64,000 bases of DNA from Collinsella ureilytica (GCF_019795105.1 NZ_JAIMFO010000009.1:39587-103586), one strand, 5' to 3'; positions 37,084 through 47,032 are shown, counted from the first letter of the stretch. The notes: generated by a model not told the origin, from the letters alone. Numbers and translations: made by a program.

Positions 37084-38949
37084 ATGAAGCGTGGTTTGAC
37101 GACCGGGCGTGCAGCAATCGCTGCGGTGCTTGCGTACTCGATGGTAGCAGGGCCGGTTCCTGCTATTGCTGCTGGCTTAGCAACTGAGTTGCCACAAGCA
37201 TCAGCGGCAGCAGGAGCATCGGGTGGCGGAGGCTCTATCGGAGGTGGCAGCTCTTCTGGTGGAGGAAGCTCGTTTGTTGAGGTGCCTCAAGCGCATGCTC
37301 CGGTACAGGCTGGAGCAGAGGAGGGAGAGGCGGCAAGTGCCGATGGCGCAGCTGATATTGCCGTGCCTGCAGGTGCAGCCGATCCTGCAGCACCTGCTGC
37401 GACTGATCCCGCTTCTGCATCGCCAACAGATGCGCTCCCTACTCATACACAAACGGCAAGCTCGGCTGATCCGCAAGTGCAGCCCCTTGCTTCACCGCTC
37501 GAAGCAAATCCTACATCAGAGCCCCGAGCAAACGCTTTAGATCAGGCACAGCCCGCCTATCCAAAGACGGGAAGTCCTGAGTGGGAGGCACTTGCGCCTG
37601 AGCAGAAGCAGGCAGCTTCTGCCAATTTTTATGGTATGGATCCAGAGCTCAAGCGCTTCTATGAACCGCCGAAAGGGATTGAAGCAAACCCGCCCATCGA
37701 GATTCAGTATTGGCGGAAGCATCCAGTAACCGGAGAGATGCAGCGACTCCCGGTGAAGTTCTTCTCTACGAATCTCATTCCGGGTGAGCGGATATATGCC
37801 TTTATGCGTCTTGATACCAATGGTAAAGATGTCTATATGCGCAATCAGCCGCGTGTGGGATTTGCGTTCCATGCACGCACGCTCATACCAGGTGCAGATG
37901 GGAAAGGTAAGCTTGCTCCGTATTATTCGCTCTTAACGCCTCAAAACGTTAAGCTTGATGGTCAGCCAAGTACGCTTTGGTCAAATCCCACCGAGAGCTA
38001 TATTGAGCAATCGAAAAGCATCTGGCCGACGCCTCGCAAAGATATCAAAGCCTTTGGTCATAAGATGATCGAAGAGCATGTTGAGCCGGGAGTGCTCCAC
38101 TATATTTCTTTTGAATATGAGATTCCTAAAAATGTGTGGAGCGGAGCCTTTAGTTATGGCTCAGGAAGCACGGGCACCAGCGGCGACTACAACAATACGA
38201 TTGGTGCGCGCGCAACTGGTTTTAAATTTGGACCGATGGCCTCTATGGATGTGCGCTATGTATTGGATAGCGACTACCGCAAGGCCTTAGGCATTAAAGA
38301 ATCTGAAGAGAAAAGCCCGCTGGTTGCCCGCAAAAAGCAGGATTCTTACGATTTAATTCAAGCGCTTGAAGGCAAGCAAATTGCCAAGAAGAGCCCGCTT
38401 TGGCATGACGGCTATGAGGAGTATCTCTTCCCGCTGAAAGATACGTATCGCATGCATGACAAAGACGGCAATGTTGTGACCTTGGAGAACAAATATTTCT
38501 CGTGGGGTCCTGCAACCTATCCTATGGAAGAAAAGCCTACCTATCAATCGTTGCTGCGCAATATTGAGGGCTATCGCTATGTTGCTGATGACTTTGAGCT
38601 GAATACGAATAAGTTCTACGCGGATGGCAAAGAGTCTAAGCTGCCGATGTTTGATTACGATTATGACCCGGTGACTGGCACGATTAAGTACACGAGGCAT
38701 TTCTATGTAACCTACGAGAAGTTGCCTGAGCCGCCAACGCCTCCGGTAACACCGCCTGAGCAGCCGCCCGCAACGCCTCCGGCACCACCTGCGGAGCCCC
38801 CGGCAACACCACCAGCGCCTCTTGCTCCGCCTGCGCTGCCAAAAACTGGTGATGCTTCAGTCATAGCGGGTAGCTTGGCACGTGTCGCTGGCATTGCCGC
38901 CATGCTCGGAGGAGCTCTGCGTCGGCGCAAGAAAGATATGAACGCCTGA
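37084..38949 (+). CDS. LPKTG sortase-anchored surface protein, unrecognised central domain
   Basis: 621 residues; GAGGAGG ten bases before the ATG. Signal peptide at the N-terminus (about 1-30, AAIAAVLAYSMVAGPVPAIA), then an Ala/Gly/Ser/Pro-rich stalk (about 35-160), a central region of ~370 residues rich in aromatic and charged residues (YWRKHPVTGEMQRLPVKFF, ERIYAFMRLDTNGKDVYMR, LHYISFEYEIPKNVW) that I do not recognise, a PP/TPP-rich spacer (about 540-585), and LPKTGD followed by a hydrophobic helix and RRRKKD. It is exported and covalently attached to peptidoglycan by sortase A-type enzymes. Ligand or function unknown; an adhesin is plausible. Confidence 0.85.
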   Translation: MKRGLTTGRAAIAAVLAYSMVAGPVPAIAAGLATELPQASAAAGASGGGGSIGGGSSSGGGSSFVEVPQAHAPVQAGAEEGEAASADGAADIAVPAGAADPAAPAATDPASASPTDALPTHTQTASSADPQVQPLASPLEANPTSEPRANALDQAQPAYPKTGSPEWEALAPEQKQAASANFYGMDPELKRFYEPPKGIEANPPIEIQYWRKHPVTGEMQRLPVKFFSTNLIPGERIYAFMRLDTNGKDVYMRNQPRVGFAFHARTLIPGADGKGKLAPYYSLLTPQNVKLDGQPSTLWSNPTESYIEQSKSIWPTPRKDIKAFGHKMIEEHVEPGVLHYISFEYEIPKNVWSGAFSYGSGSTGTSGDYNNTIGARATGFKFGPMASMDVRYVLDSDYRKALGIKESEEKSPLVARKKQDSYDLIQALEGKQIAKKSPLWHDGYEEYLFPLKDTYRMHDKDGNVVTLENKYFSWGPATYPMEEKPTYQSLLRNIEGYRYVADDFELNTNKFYADGKESKLPMFDYDYDPVTGTIKYTRHFYVTYEKLPEPPTPPVTPPEQPPATPPAPPAEPPATPPAPLAPPALPKTGDASVIAGSLARVAGIAAMLGGALRRRKKDMNA

Positions 38950-39027
38950 TCTTGTGTGTTGAGCGGCCTGCTTGTTTTGGCAGCGTGATCCTGCCTTCGA
39001 TCCTGTATTACGAGATCGTTCGCCATA

Positions 39028-39140
39028 TTCGCTGACTCGTAGTAAAGCAGTACCTGGGCGCGCAAGATGCCGCCTTAAGAGTTTGCCTGCACGTTCGCTG
39101 GTTCGCAGTCAGGTAGCACGTGGCGCGCGTGATGCCGCCG
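39028..39140. repeat. Degenerate 66-bp tandem duplication downstream of the surface protein
   Basis: Copies begin TTCGCTG at 39028 and 39094 and share GCGCG..GATGCCGCC near their ends. The rest of the 38950-39295 gap has a possible -10 box (TACAAT near 39244) for the next operon, but no gene. Confidence 0.65.
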
Positions 39141-39295
39141 TCTGAGGATCACCCACCATTTCTCCCGGTTGAGCTATGTGCTGAGCCGGAGGTTCCTGTA
39201 CAGCCCGCTTGAGGCTCCCTCACGCTTGCGCTCTGCTCTGGGTACAATGGGCGCATATACAGATACATCTGCAGGCCATGATGAAAGGACGTCCT

Positions 39296-40147
39296 ATGGG
39301 ATGTGAGCACCGACAAGCTGCTGGAGCAGATGCAGCTCCTCTGCAGTTTGATGAAAATAGCCTCTCTGAGGTCAAGCGTGTGATTGCGGTTCTTTCGGGC
39401 AAGGGCGGTGTTGGCAAGTCGCTCATTACAGGAGCCTTGGCTGTAGAGCTTGCTCGCCAAGGGCATTCGGTTGGAATTCTTGATGCTGATATCACCGGTC
39501 CTTCGATTCCACGGATGTTTGGGATGGCTGGTAAGCGCGTCGGCGGCATTGGCAAACTTCTCTTGCCTGAGGTTTCCGAGCATGGCATCAAGGTAATGTC
39601 GAGCAATTTGTTGCTTGCTCATGAAACTGATCCCGTGCTTTGGCGCGGCCCTATGATCGCGGGTGCAATTCGCCAATTCTGGTCAGAAACGAGCTGGGGG
39701 CCTCTTGATTACCTCTTGGTTGATATGCCACCGGGTACCGGCGATGTTGCCCTCACGGTATTTCAGTCACTGCCAGTTGATGGCATTGTGATTGTGACAA
39801 GCCCACAAGATCTCGTCAGCATGATTGTGGCCAAAGCAGTGAATATGTCTGAGCGCATGGATTTGGATATCCTTGGCATCGTAGAGAATATGAGCTATGT
39901 CATCTGCCCTGATTGTGGCAAGAAGCTTGAGGTATTCGGGTCAAGCAAGCTCGATAAGGTGGCGGCCGAACATGACCTTGAGATCTTGGGGCGTCTGCCG
40001 CTTGACCCTGATCTTGCTGCCGCTTGTGATGCGGGTGTTTTAGAGGATCGTCTGCCAACAGGTATCTTGCCCGATGCGGTAGCTGCTGTTGAAGCGCTCG
40101 TTCCAAAAAGACAGAGCGAGGCTTCCGCTGATCCTCAAGGCAACTAA
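39296..40147 (+). CDS. Mrp/NBP35-family iron-sulfur carrier ATPase
   Basis: 283 residues from ATG 39296 (AAAGGA six bases upstream). Deviant Walker A SGKGGVGKSLITGALAVEL (about residue 35), GILDADITGPSIPRMFG, VDMPPGTGDVALTVFQSLP, and the C-terminal CxxC YVICPDCGKKLEVFG that bridges a 4Fe-4S cluster in the dimer. An N-terminal MGCEH adds another Cys. It loads Fe-S clusters onto target proteins. Followed 42 bases later by a flavoprotein on the same strand. Confidence 0.93.
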   Translation: MGCEHRQAAGADAAPLQFDENSLSEVKRVIAVLSGKGGVGKSLITGALAVELARQGHSVGILDADITGPSIPRMFGMAGKRVGGIGKLLLPEVSEHGIKVMSSNLLLAHETDPVLWRGPMIAGAIRQFWSETSWGPLDYLLVDMPPGTGDVALTVFQSLPVDGIVIVTSPQDLVSMIVAKAVNMSERMDLDILGIVENMSYVICPDCGKKLEVFGSSKLDKVAAEHDLEILGRLPLDPDLAAACDAGVLEDRLPTGILPDAVAAVEALVPKRQSEASADPQGN

Positions 40148-40189
40148 TTGAGTTTGGCATCGCACAACGTTTGGGATAAGGAGTACGGT

Positions 40190-41485
40190 TTGGAAAGCGG
40201 GCAGGGTGCGGACTATGACGTTGCCATTATGGGCGGCGGAGCTTCGGGGCTTGCCGCAGCGATTGCATCTGCTCGTAGTGGTGCTCGGGTGCTGGTGATA
40301 GAGCGCGATATTGAAATTGGCACCAGTCTGCTCGCTACCGGCAATGGACGCTGCAATCTTTCAAATGATCATCTCCATCCTGAGCATTATCTGCATCCAG
40401 AAGCTGCTCGAGCGGTTATGGGTGCTTCTCCCGAAGCGGAGCTTGCTGACTTTTTTGCAAGCATTGGCCTGCCAACGACCTCGATAGATGGCTGGCGGTA
40501 TCCGCTTACCAAGCGTGCGGCGAGTGTGCAAGCGGCGCTTTTAGCTGCATGCAAGCGTGAGCAGGTTGCTCTACTTTGCGCATCTACGCTTGAGCGTGCT
40601 CAAAAGACGCGCGATGGCTGGATCTTAGAGGTGCGGGTACCAGAGGGCGACTTTACGGCAAGTCCTGCCTCCTCAGCGTCAAGCGGTGTGTCAGAGTCTG
40701 TAGCGCGTCGCCGTGCTCGTCGACGGGCGCTTGCTGCTGCACCTACCGTTCTTAAGCGTATTTGTGCTCACTGCGCCATCTTAGCTGTTGGAGGCAGATC
40801 GGCAGCAGCCTGCTCAATCTTTGATCTTGAACATGAGCCAGAAGAGCCAGTATTGTGCCCGATAGCCTGCGAGCCAAAAGACCTTGGGGGCTCGATGTGG
40901 GCACCGTTAGATGGTCTGCGTATAGCTGCCTCAGTTCAGCTGCTACGTCTCGGTCAGCCCATCTATGAGGAGGCGGGAGAGCTTCTTTTTCGGCCTTACG
41001 GCATCTCGGGAATTATGGCCTTTAATCTCTCACGTCGGATTCAAGCAGCAGATGAGCTTGCCGTTGATCTTGTTGCATGCCTTACCGATGAAGCGCTTGG
41101 GCGCGATCTGGCCTGGCGCGCTCAAAACCTAGCGCCAAAACCTGACCAGGCGAGCTGGTTTACCGGTCTGCTCGCGCCTGCTTTAGCAGATGTGGTGCTT
41201 GCCGCTTTACACAAGAGCGGCAAACCAGTGCATGAGCTCGTACGGAGTTTTCCGCTCAAGGTTTTGGGTAGGGCAGAGGAGCGCTCAGCCCAGATACACC
41301 GTGGCGGTATTCCGCTGTCCACCGTTGACTTGAAGACGCTTTGCCTCAGGAGCGGCTTGTATGCTGCAGGTGAGGTACTTGATCAAGATGCAGATTGTGG
41401 CGGCTTCAATCTTGCCTGGGCATGGATCTCTGGTCTGCGTGCCGGATATGCCGCTGCACATGCAGTGAAGGTACGTTTACCGTAG
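40190..41485 (+). CDS. NAD(P)/FAD-dependent oxidoreductase, HI0933/YhiN-like
   Basis: About 431 residues. I prefer TTG 40190 because AAGGAG sits six bases before it; the frame is open to TTG 40148. The FAD dinucleotide-binding motif YDVAIMGGGASGLAAAIAS follows near the N-terminus, then VIERDIEIGTSLLATGNGRCNLSN (characteristic of the HI0933 family), LAVGGRSAA, and the C-terminal FAD contact YAAGEVLDQDADCGGFNLAWAWISG. The inner insertion domain is Ala/Arg-rich. Family members are of unclear physiological function. Its 3' end overlaps the convergent LTA-synthase-like gene by nine bases. Confidence 0.87.
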   Translation: MESGQGADYDVAIMGGGASGLAAAIASARSGARVLVIERDIEIGTSLLATGNGRCNLSNDHLHPEHYLHPEAARAVMGASPEAELADFFASIGLPTTSIDGWRYPLTKRAASVQAALLAACKREQVALLCASTLERAQKTRDGWILEVRVPEGDFTASPASSASSGVSESVARRRARRRALAAAPTVLKRICAHCAILAVGGRSAAACSIFDLEHEPEEPVLCPIACEPKDLGGSMWAPLDGLRIAASVQLLRLGQPIYEEAGELLFRPYGISGIMAFNLSRRIQAADELAVDLVACLTDEALGRDLAWRAQNLAPKPDQASWFTGLLAPALADVVLAALHKSGKPVHELVRSFPLKVLGRAEERSAQIHRGGIPLSTVDLKTLCLRSGLYAAGEVLDQDADCGGFNLAWAWISGLRAGYAAAHAVKVRLP

Positions 41486-43756
41486 GGATTGACCAATGGC
41501 TCGGTAGTGAATGTGCTGGAAACTATCGAGCGCAGCCGTCCACGGCCTTGCATCATCTAAACGGTATTTCAGTCCGTCGGCTCCTTGGATACCAAAGGCA
41601 CTGACGGCAGGTAGCTCCTGTCGTAAGGCAAGTTGCGCCTGCTGGTACGGGGACAAGGGAGCTCCGATAATCTCAAGTAAGCGAGCGGCAAGGGCGCTGG
41701 CACCAATGACTGGTCGCTCTTCGCTTGGAGCCTCCGCCGCCTCTTCTTCACCTGCTGCAGCATGCTCGTCTGCCGTGTACGTGAAGCCTGCTGTTCCTTT
41801 CGCGCCGTCGTTGTCACCTTCTGCTGGCATGCTCTCAGGCTCCGAGCTGCCCTCACCTTGCAGTTCGTAGTTTGTCCAGATGAGGTAGGGCGTTTCGTAA
41901 ATACGGAGGAGATGGTCGGCAGATTCTTCGTCCTCGTCAGGATAGAGCGCATCGTTTAAGGGCTTACTAAAGCTGGGCTGATGGTCTCCAAAAAATACTA
42001 GAGCAACGGGGCGATCAAGGCCGCGCAACTCTTCTATCAGATAGGCGAGATCCTCATCAGATCGCTGCATGCAGGCAAGATAGACATTGAGTTCTGAGAT
42101 AATACCTTCATCATCAATGCCGACGGGCACAATGCCTGGCTTATCCTTTTCTGGAACCGTATCAGCTGCATAGCCACCGTGGTTTTGCATGGTGACATCA
42201 AACACAAACTGTGGCTCGGGATTGTTTCTCAGCCGATCAAGAATGGCGTCGTAGGTTGCGCGATCCGAAGTCCAGTTGTGGTAGGTAGGCGCATCAACAA
42301 AGGCATGGTCATCCAAAAACGTATCAAAGCCCATTTCGGGGTAGACCTTGGCTCGGTTGTAATTAAAGCCAAACTGCGGATGAATGGCGCAGGTAGACCA
42401 TCCGGCCTCACCAAGTACACGCGGCAGGGTTTGGAGATGGTTAAAGCGATAGAGCTGATAGGGCACCTTGCTTGACCCCACAAATGCCATGGACGCTCCA
42501 GTTAAAAACTCAAACTCTGTATTTGCGGTACCACCGCCTACGACCGAGACCAAAAGACTGCCACGCTCTTTTGCATCTGGGATGGAATTGAAAAGGACAG
42601 GACCGGTATAGCCAGCCTCGGCAAGTGCGGGAAAGCGAGACAGGTCAGAAAAGGTCTCATTCATAATGGCGATAATTGAGGGCGTTTGCTCATGAAAGTA
42701 CTGAGATGCTGCAAGGCGCTCAGGAGTAGCTCCTGGACCCTCATGCCACGTTGCTGCCAAGCGCTCGGTGAGTTCATCGGCTTCAGATGCGGTATAGCCT
42801 TCAGGGACTTTAATCGCAAAATCTTGCAAGATAGAGGTAAAGACGGGGATGAATCCACTGGCCCTATAGCTTGAGAGGGGATCCCAGCGGCTATAGCCGA
42901 TTTGGAGATCTCGATCGAGCTGAACCGAGTGATAGAGCCCTTGTCCGATCAAAATAACGAGCGCTGCTGCGGCAAGATTGATACTCACACGGATCGCACG
43001 AGAGCGAAGATCTTTTGGCAAGCTCTCGGGGCGAGCTGGCCAGATGAGTGAGAGCAGGGTCAAACAAAGCGCGATGAGCGGCAAGATAGATACAATCGTC
43101 CGCGTGATCGTGATCTCATAGCCTGAGCCTACGGCAACAGCGGTGCCTGCGGCCAGAAGATCGCTCGGCAAAATTGCTGCCGCCTTAAACTCAATGACAT
43201 AGTGCTGAATAATGCCGAGGGCTGCCACACCAAGTAAGACGAGGGCACAAAGACCGCCGGTGCGCTGGCCAGCAAAATAGGCAATCGCAAAGGCAATGAG
43301 GAGTATGATGACGGCAACGAGGAAGGGCAGGATGCCAATTGTTGCCATTTCTTCATTCCACGGAGCTTCAATTAAACAAACACCAAGAATAGCCACGACG
43401 AGGATGATGCTGGAGTCACGAAGCGCGGTAACCGCAATGCGGCCAGTCTGGCTTAAGGTAGCAATGCGTTTGGCAACAAGTGGTCGAAGCAAGGTGAGTG
43501 CCCCAAGTGCGGAAATTGAGAGGGAAACGAGACCAATAACAAGCCATCCAGGCTCGTTTTCTACCTGGCTATTAAAAATGAGGACTGCAAGTGCTATGAG
43601 AAGAGCCGCATGGGGAAGCGCTGAGATAATGAGGGCAAGATCGAACGTTTTATGTTGCTGATACGTACGAACACAGGCAAAGCTCATGCCTCCAATAAGA
43701 AGGAACAGGGAAAATAAGGGCCACAGGCCATAGATTGTTGGGGTCGCCTCTACCAT
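41477..43756 (-). CDS. LTA-synthase/phosphoglycerol-transferase-like membrane protein (paralogue 2)
   Basis: 759 residues from ATG 43756. The frame stays open to 43936, but the extension covers the uvrA promoter and does not look like a membrane protein. About eight N-terminal helices (to ~290), then a sulfatase-fold domain with IIAIMNETFSDLS, nucleophile Thr near residue 410 in GGGTANTEFEFLTG, HPQFGFNYNRAKVYPEMGFD, VTMQNHGGYA and VFFGDHQPSFSKPLND. An acidic Ala/Glu-rich insert (about 640-690) precedes LAARLLEIIGAPLSPYQQAQ, which matches the end of paralogue 1 (LMHRIGAPMSEYQKAR). The two share domain order and C-terminus. Confidence 0.85.
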   Translation of the reverse strand: MVEATPTIYGLWPLFSLFLLIGGMSFACVRTYQQHKTFDLALIISALPHAALLIALAVLIFNSQVENEPGWLVIGLVSLSISALGALTLLRPLVAKRIATLSQTGRIAVTALRDSSIILVVAILGVCLIEAPWNEEMATIGILPFLVAVIILLIAFAIAYFAGQRTGGLCALVLLGVAALGIIQHYVIEFKAAAILPSDLLAAGTAVAVGSGYEITITRTIVSILPLIALCLTLLSLIWPARPESLPKDLRSRAIRVSINLAAAALVILIGQGLYHSVQLDRDLQIGYSRWDPLSSYRASGFIPVFTSILQDFAIKVPEGYTASEADELTERLAATWHEGPGATPERLAASQYFHEQTPSIIAIMNETFSDLSRFPALAEAGYTGPVLFNSIPDAKERGSLLVSVVGGGTANTEFEFLTGASMAFVGSSKVPYQLYRFNHLQTLPRVLGEAGWSTCAIHPQFGFNYNRAKVYPEMGFDTFLDDHAFVDAPTYHNWTSDRATYDAILDRLRNNPEPQFVFDVTMQNHGGYAADTVPEKDKPGIVPVGIDDEGIISELNVYLACMQRSDEDLAYLIEELRGLDRPVALVFFGDHQPSFSKPLNDALYPDEDEESADHLLRIYETPYLIWTNYELQGEGSSEPESMPAEGDNDGAKGTAGFTYTADEHAAAGEEEAAEAPSEERPVIGASALAARLLEIIGAPLSPYQQAQLALRQELPAVSAFGIQGADGLKYRLDDARPWTAALDSFQHIHYRAIGQSLR

Positions 43757-43872
43757 GGACCAACAACACCTCGCATATGAGTTCCAAAGCAACGTACCTT
43801 CTGGCACGCGGATCCACCCATCATACCGGATAGAGCAAACAGACCGTGAATCACCTATGATCTTCTCAAGTC

Positions 43873-43886
43873 CGAACATATGTGCG
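43873..43886. promoter_or_regulatory. LexA-like SOS box upstream of uvrA
   Basis: CGAACATATGTGCG differs at one position from the actinobacterial/Firmicute consensus CGAAC-N4-GTTCG. It lies 65 bases before the uvrA start and between the divergent genes. Confidence 0.5.
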
Positions 43887-43950
43887 GGTCTTACGGGGTA
43901 GACTGATGGCTGCACATTACTGCGGTAAGAACACACAGGAGATCAGACGT

Positions 43951-46842
43951 ATGTCAGAAGAATCGTCCATTGTCATACATGGGGCGCGCGAGCATAACCT
44001 ACAAAATATTGATATCACCATTCCACGTGGCAAACTCGCCGTTATTACTGGCCTTTCGGGTTCAGGTAAAAGCTCCTTGGCTTTCGATACCATCTATGCT
44101 GAGGGTCAGCGCAGATACGTTGAGTCGCTCTCAAGCTACGCGAGGCAATTCTTAGGGCAGATGGATAAGCCCGACCTCGATTCAATCGACGGATTATCCC
44201 CAGCGGTTTCCATTGATCAAAAAACGACATCAAAAAATCCACGATCGACCGTAGGCACGGTAACAGAGATTTATGACTATCTTCGTCTGCTTTTTGCGCG
44301 GGTAGGCACCCCGCATTGCCCTGAGTGCGGGCGGGTGATTGAGCGCCAAACCACCGATCAGGTAGCAGACAAGATTTTGGAAGCTGCTGCTGGTCGGCGT
44401 GCTTTGTTGCTGGCTCCGGTGGTTGTTGGTAGAAAAGGCGAGTTTGCCAAACTGTTTGCCGAGCTTAAACGCGAGGGCTTTTCTCGCGTTCGCGTAGATG
44501 GCGAGGTTCGCAGCTTAGATGAGGCGATTGAGCTTGATAAGAAGTTCAAGCACACCATTGAGGTGGTCGTAGATCGTATTGTGGTGCGCCCCGATAGCCT
44601 GGGCAGGATCGCTTCTGCTGTTGAGCAGGCAACTATGCTGGCTCACGGCAATGTAGGTGTTCATCTCTTGCCTGAGCGAGATGCTCCAGAAGGCTCTGTG
44701 GGGGAGACACTCAGCTATTCGCTTGCCCTTTCCTGTCCTGAGCACGGGCATTCTATTGACGATTTGCAACCCCGAGATTTTTCATTCAATGCTCCGTATG
44801 GAGCCTGCCCGGACTGCGATGGCCTGAGCTTTAAAAAGGTTGTTGACGCAGAGGCCTTAATTGAGAATCCTGAGCTTTCGGTTGAAGAGGGTGTATTTGG
44901 AAGCTTCTTTGGTAAGTCCAATTACTATCCTCAGATTTTTCGAGCACTCTGTATCCATTTAAAGGTTGATCCAAAAACGCCGTGGCGTGATCTTCCGGCT
45001 CGAGTACAGCGTGTCTTTTTAGACGGCATGGGCGATAAAAAGATGCGGGTCGATTATCACACGCAAGATGGTCGTGATACGCATTGGTTTACCACCTTCT
45101 CCGGTGTTCGAAATATCTTGTTCGAGCGATCGGTAGAAACCACGAATGAGGCTACAAAGGCCAAGCTTGAACGCTATATCAGAGAAGAGCCTTGTGGGTC
45201 ATGCAAGGGTGCGCGCCTGCGTCCAGAGATGCTGGCAGTTACGGTGGGCGGTCGCTCAATTTATGAGGTCTGCTGTTTGTCGTGTAAAGAGAGTCTTGCC
45301 TTTTTTGAGTCCTTGGAACTGTCTGAGCGCCAGCTTTATATTGGCGGGCGAATCGTAAAAGAGATCTTAGAGCGTCTGCGCTTTTTGGTAGACGTTGGTC
45401 TGGACTACCTAACCCTTGACCGTGCTTCTGCCACCTTATCGGGTGGTGAGGCACAGCGTATTCGCCTGGCTACCCAAATTGGTGCAGGGCTCATGGGAGT
45501 TTTGTATATCCTCGATGAGCCCTCCATTGGCCTGCATCAAAGGGACAATGAGCGTCTCATTGCCACCCTGGAACGACTTCGCGATATTGGCAATACCGTC
45601 ATCGTGGTTGAGCATGATGAAGATACGATTCGTGCAGCAGACTATGTGGTGGATATGGGGCCTGGAGCAGGTGAGCACGGAGGCAAGATTGTTTGCGCCG
45701 GAACGCCTGCCGAGATTATGGCCTGTCCCGATTCACTCACTGGTCAGTATTTGTGTGGGAAACGCATAGTACGCCTTCCGAGTGAGCGCAGGCACCCGGG
45801 CAGGGGGGCGCTCAAAATCACAGGTGCCTCATGCAATAATTTGCAGCATGTACGGGCAAGTATTGAATTTGGCACGTTTACGGTCGTTACCGGAGTTTCG
45901 GGTTCGGGCAAATCAAGCCTGGTAACCGACACCATCGCGCCTGCCTTAACGAATGCAATTCATCGCTCAGGGCGACCAGTAGGTGCCTATCGCAAGCTCG
46001 AAGGTGTTGAAGAGATCGATAAGGTCATCGATATTGATCAGTCACCCATTGGCCGCACGCCTCGGTCAAATCCTGCAACCTATATTGGTCTTTGGGATGA
46101 TCTCCGTGCCTTGTTTGCGAGTGTCCCAGAGTCAAAAGCACGTGGTTATGCGCCTGGGCGTTTCTCCTTTAATGTGGCTGGAGGCCGCTGTGAGGCCTGC
46201 AAGGGAGATGGTCAGATCAAGATTGAAATGCACTTTTTGCCCGATATATACGTGCCCTGCGAGGTCTGTGGTGGCAAGCGTTATAACCGCGAGACCTTAG
46301 AGGTCACGTATCGTGGCAAGTCTATTGCCGATGTTTTGGACATGAGCGTTACTGAAGCCCTTGCCTTTTTTGGCAATATTCCTCAGGTCAAGCGCAAGCT
46401 TCAGACTTTGTACGACGTTGGTTTGGGATATGTGCGCCTCGGACAGCCCGCCACAACGCTTTCTGGAGGTGAGGCTCAGCGCGTTAAATTGGCCAAGGAA
46501 CTACACCGCCGCCAGACTGGCAAAACCTTCTATATCTTGGATGAGCCTACGACTGGTTTGCATTTTGATGACGTACGTCAGCTCATAGATGTCTTGCAGC
46601 GCTTGGTAGATGCTGGCAATACCGTCTTAGTTATTGAGCACAACCTTGATGTGATCAAGGTTGCCGATCGCATTATTGATCTTGGTCCAGAGGGCGGATC
46701 GGGCGGTGGCACTGTTGTTGTTTCAGGCACACCTGAGCAGGTAGCTGCCTGTGAGCAAAGTTATACCGGTCGCTTCTTGGCACCCGTGCTCGAGCGGGAT
46801 CGTGAGCGCCAAAACGAGCTTGATGCAGCTGAGATGAACTGA
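43951..46842 (+). CDS. uvrA: Excinuclease ABC subunit A
   Basis: 963 residues from ATG 43951 (GGAGA upstream; in-frame extension to 43882 would overlap the SOS-like box). Two ABC-type ATPase modules: Walker A GLSGSGKSSLAFDT (about 33) and VTGVSGSGKSSLV (about 650); signatures LSGGEAQRIRLATQIG and LSGGEAQRVKLAKELH; Walker B ILDEPSIGLHQRDN and ILDEPTTGLHFDDV. Zinc sites CPECG, CPEHGHS...CPDC and CEAC...CEVCGGKR. It scans DNA for lesions and loads UvrB. Family length is normal. Preceded by a candidate LexA operator. Confidence 0.97.
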   Translation: MSEESSIVIHGAREHNLQNIDITIPRGKLAVITGLSGSGKSSLAFDTIYAEGQRRYVESLSSYARQFLGQMDKPDLDSIDGLSPAVSIDQKTTSKNPRSTVGTVTEIYDYLRLLFARVGTPHCPECGRVIERQTTDQVADKILEAAAGRRALLLAPVVVGRKGEFAKLFAELKREGFSRVRVDGEVRSLDEAIELDKKFKHTIEVVVDRIVVRPDSLGRIASAVEQATMLAHGNVGVHLLPERDAPEGSVGETLSYSLALSCPEHGHSIDDLQPRDFSFNAPYGACPDCDGLSFKKVVDAEALIENPELSVEEGVFGSFFGKSNYYPQIFRALCIHLKVDPKTPWRDLPARVQRVFLDGMGDKKMRVDYHTQDGRDTHWFTTFSGVRNILFERSVETTNEATKAKLERYIREEPCGSCKGARLRPEMLAVTVGGRSIYEVCCLSCKESLAFFESLELSERQLYIGGRIVKEILERLRFLVDVGLDYLTLDRASATLSGGEAQRIRLATQIGAGLMGVLYILDEPSIGLHQRDNERLIATLERLRDIGNTVIVVEHDEDTIRAADYVVDMGPGAGEHGGKIVCAGTPAEIMACPDSLTGQYLCGKRIVRLPSERRHPGRGALKITGASCNNLQHVRASIEFGTFTVVTGVSGSGKSSLVTDTIAPALTNAIHRSGRPVGAYRKLEGVEEIDKVIDIDQSPIGRTPRSNPATYIGLWDDLRALFASVPESKARGYAPGRFSFNVAGGRCEACKGDGQIKIEMHFLPDIYVPCEVCGGKRYNRETLEVTYRGKSIADVLDMSVTEALAFFGNIPQVKRKLQTLYDVGLGYVRLGQPATTLSGGEAQRVKLAKELHRRQTGKTFYILDEPTTGLHFDDVRQLIDVLQRLVDAGNTVLVIEHNLDVIKVADRIIDLGPEGGSGGGTVVVSGTPEQVAACEQSYTGRFLAPVLERDRERQNELDAAEMN

Positions 46843-46989
46843 GTTTGTTTGCGGCACGTTGCTCGCCGCTGCACTGAGTTCGTTCATAGTGGTGCACTCA
46901 CGGGCTGACCCCACGTGCTGCGCTTGGCTTACTTGCTGCATTGCATTCGACTGTTGTGGTGAGCGAGTTTACGACAGGGAGCTCATACG

Positions 46990-47032
46990 CTGCACGAAGT
47001 CACTCGCAGCACGTTGCGCTCTGCACGAAGTC
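46990..47032. repeat. Short diverged direct repeats downstream of uvrA
   Basis: CTGCACGAAGTC recurs at 46990-47001 and 47021-47032 (period 31), within a wider stretch (46850-47050) rich in GCTGCAC/TCGC variants. The 46843-47270 gap holds these repeats and the promoter region of the next operon. Confidence 0.55.

Noticed and set aside
43756-43936. 60-codon N-terminal extension of the second LTA-synthase-like protein
   Set aside because: Overlaps the uvrA start region and LexA-like box, and is unlike the family's N-terminus.
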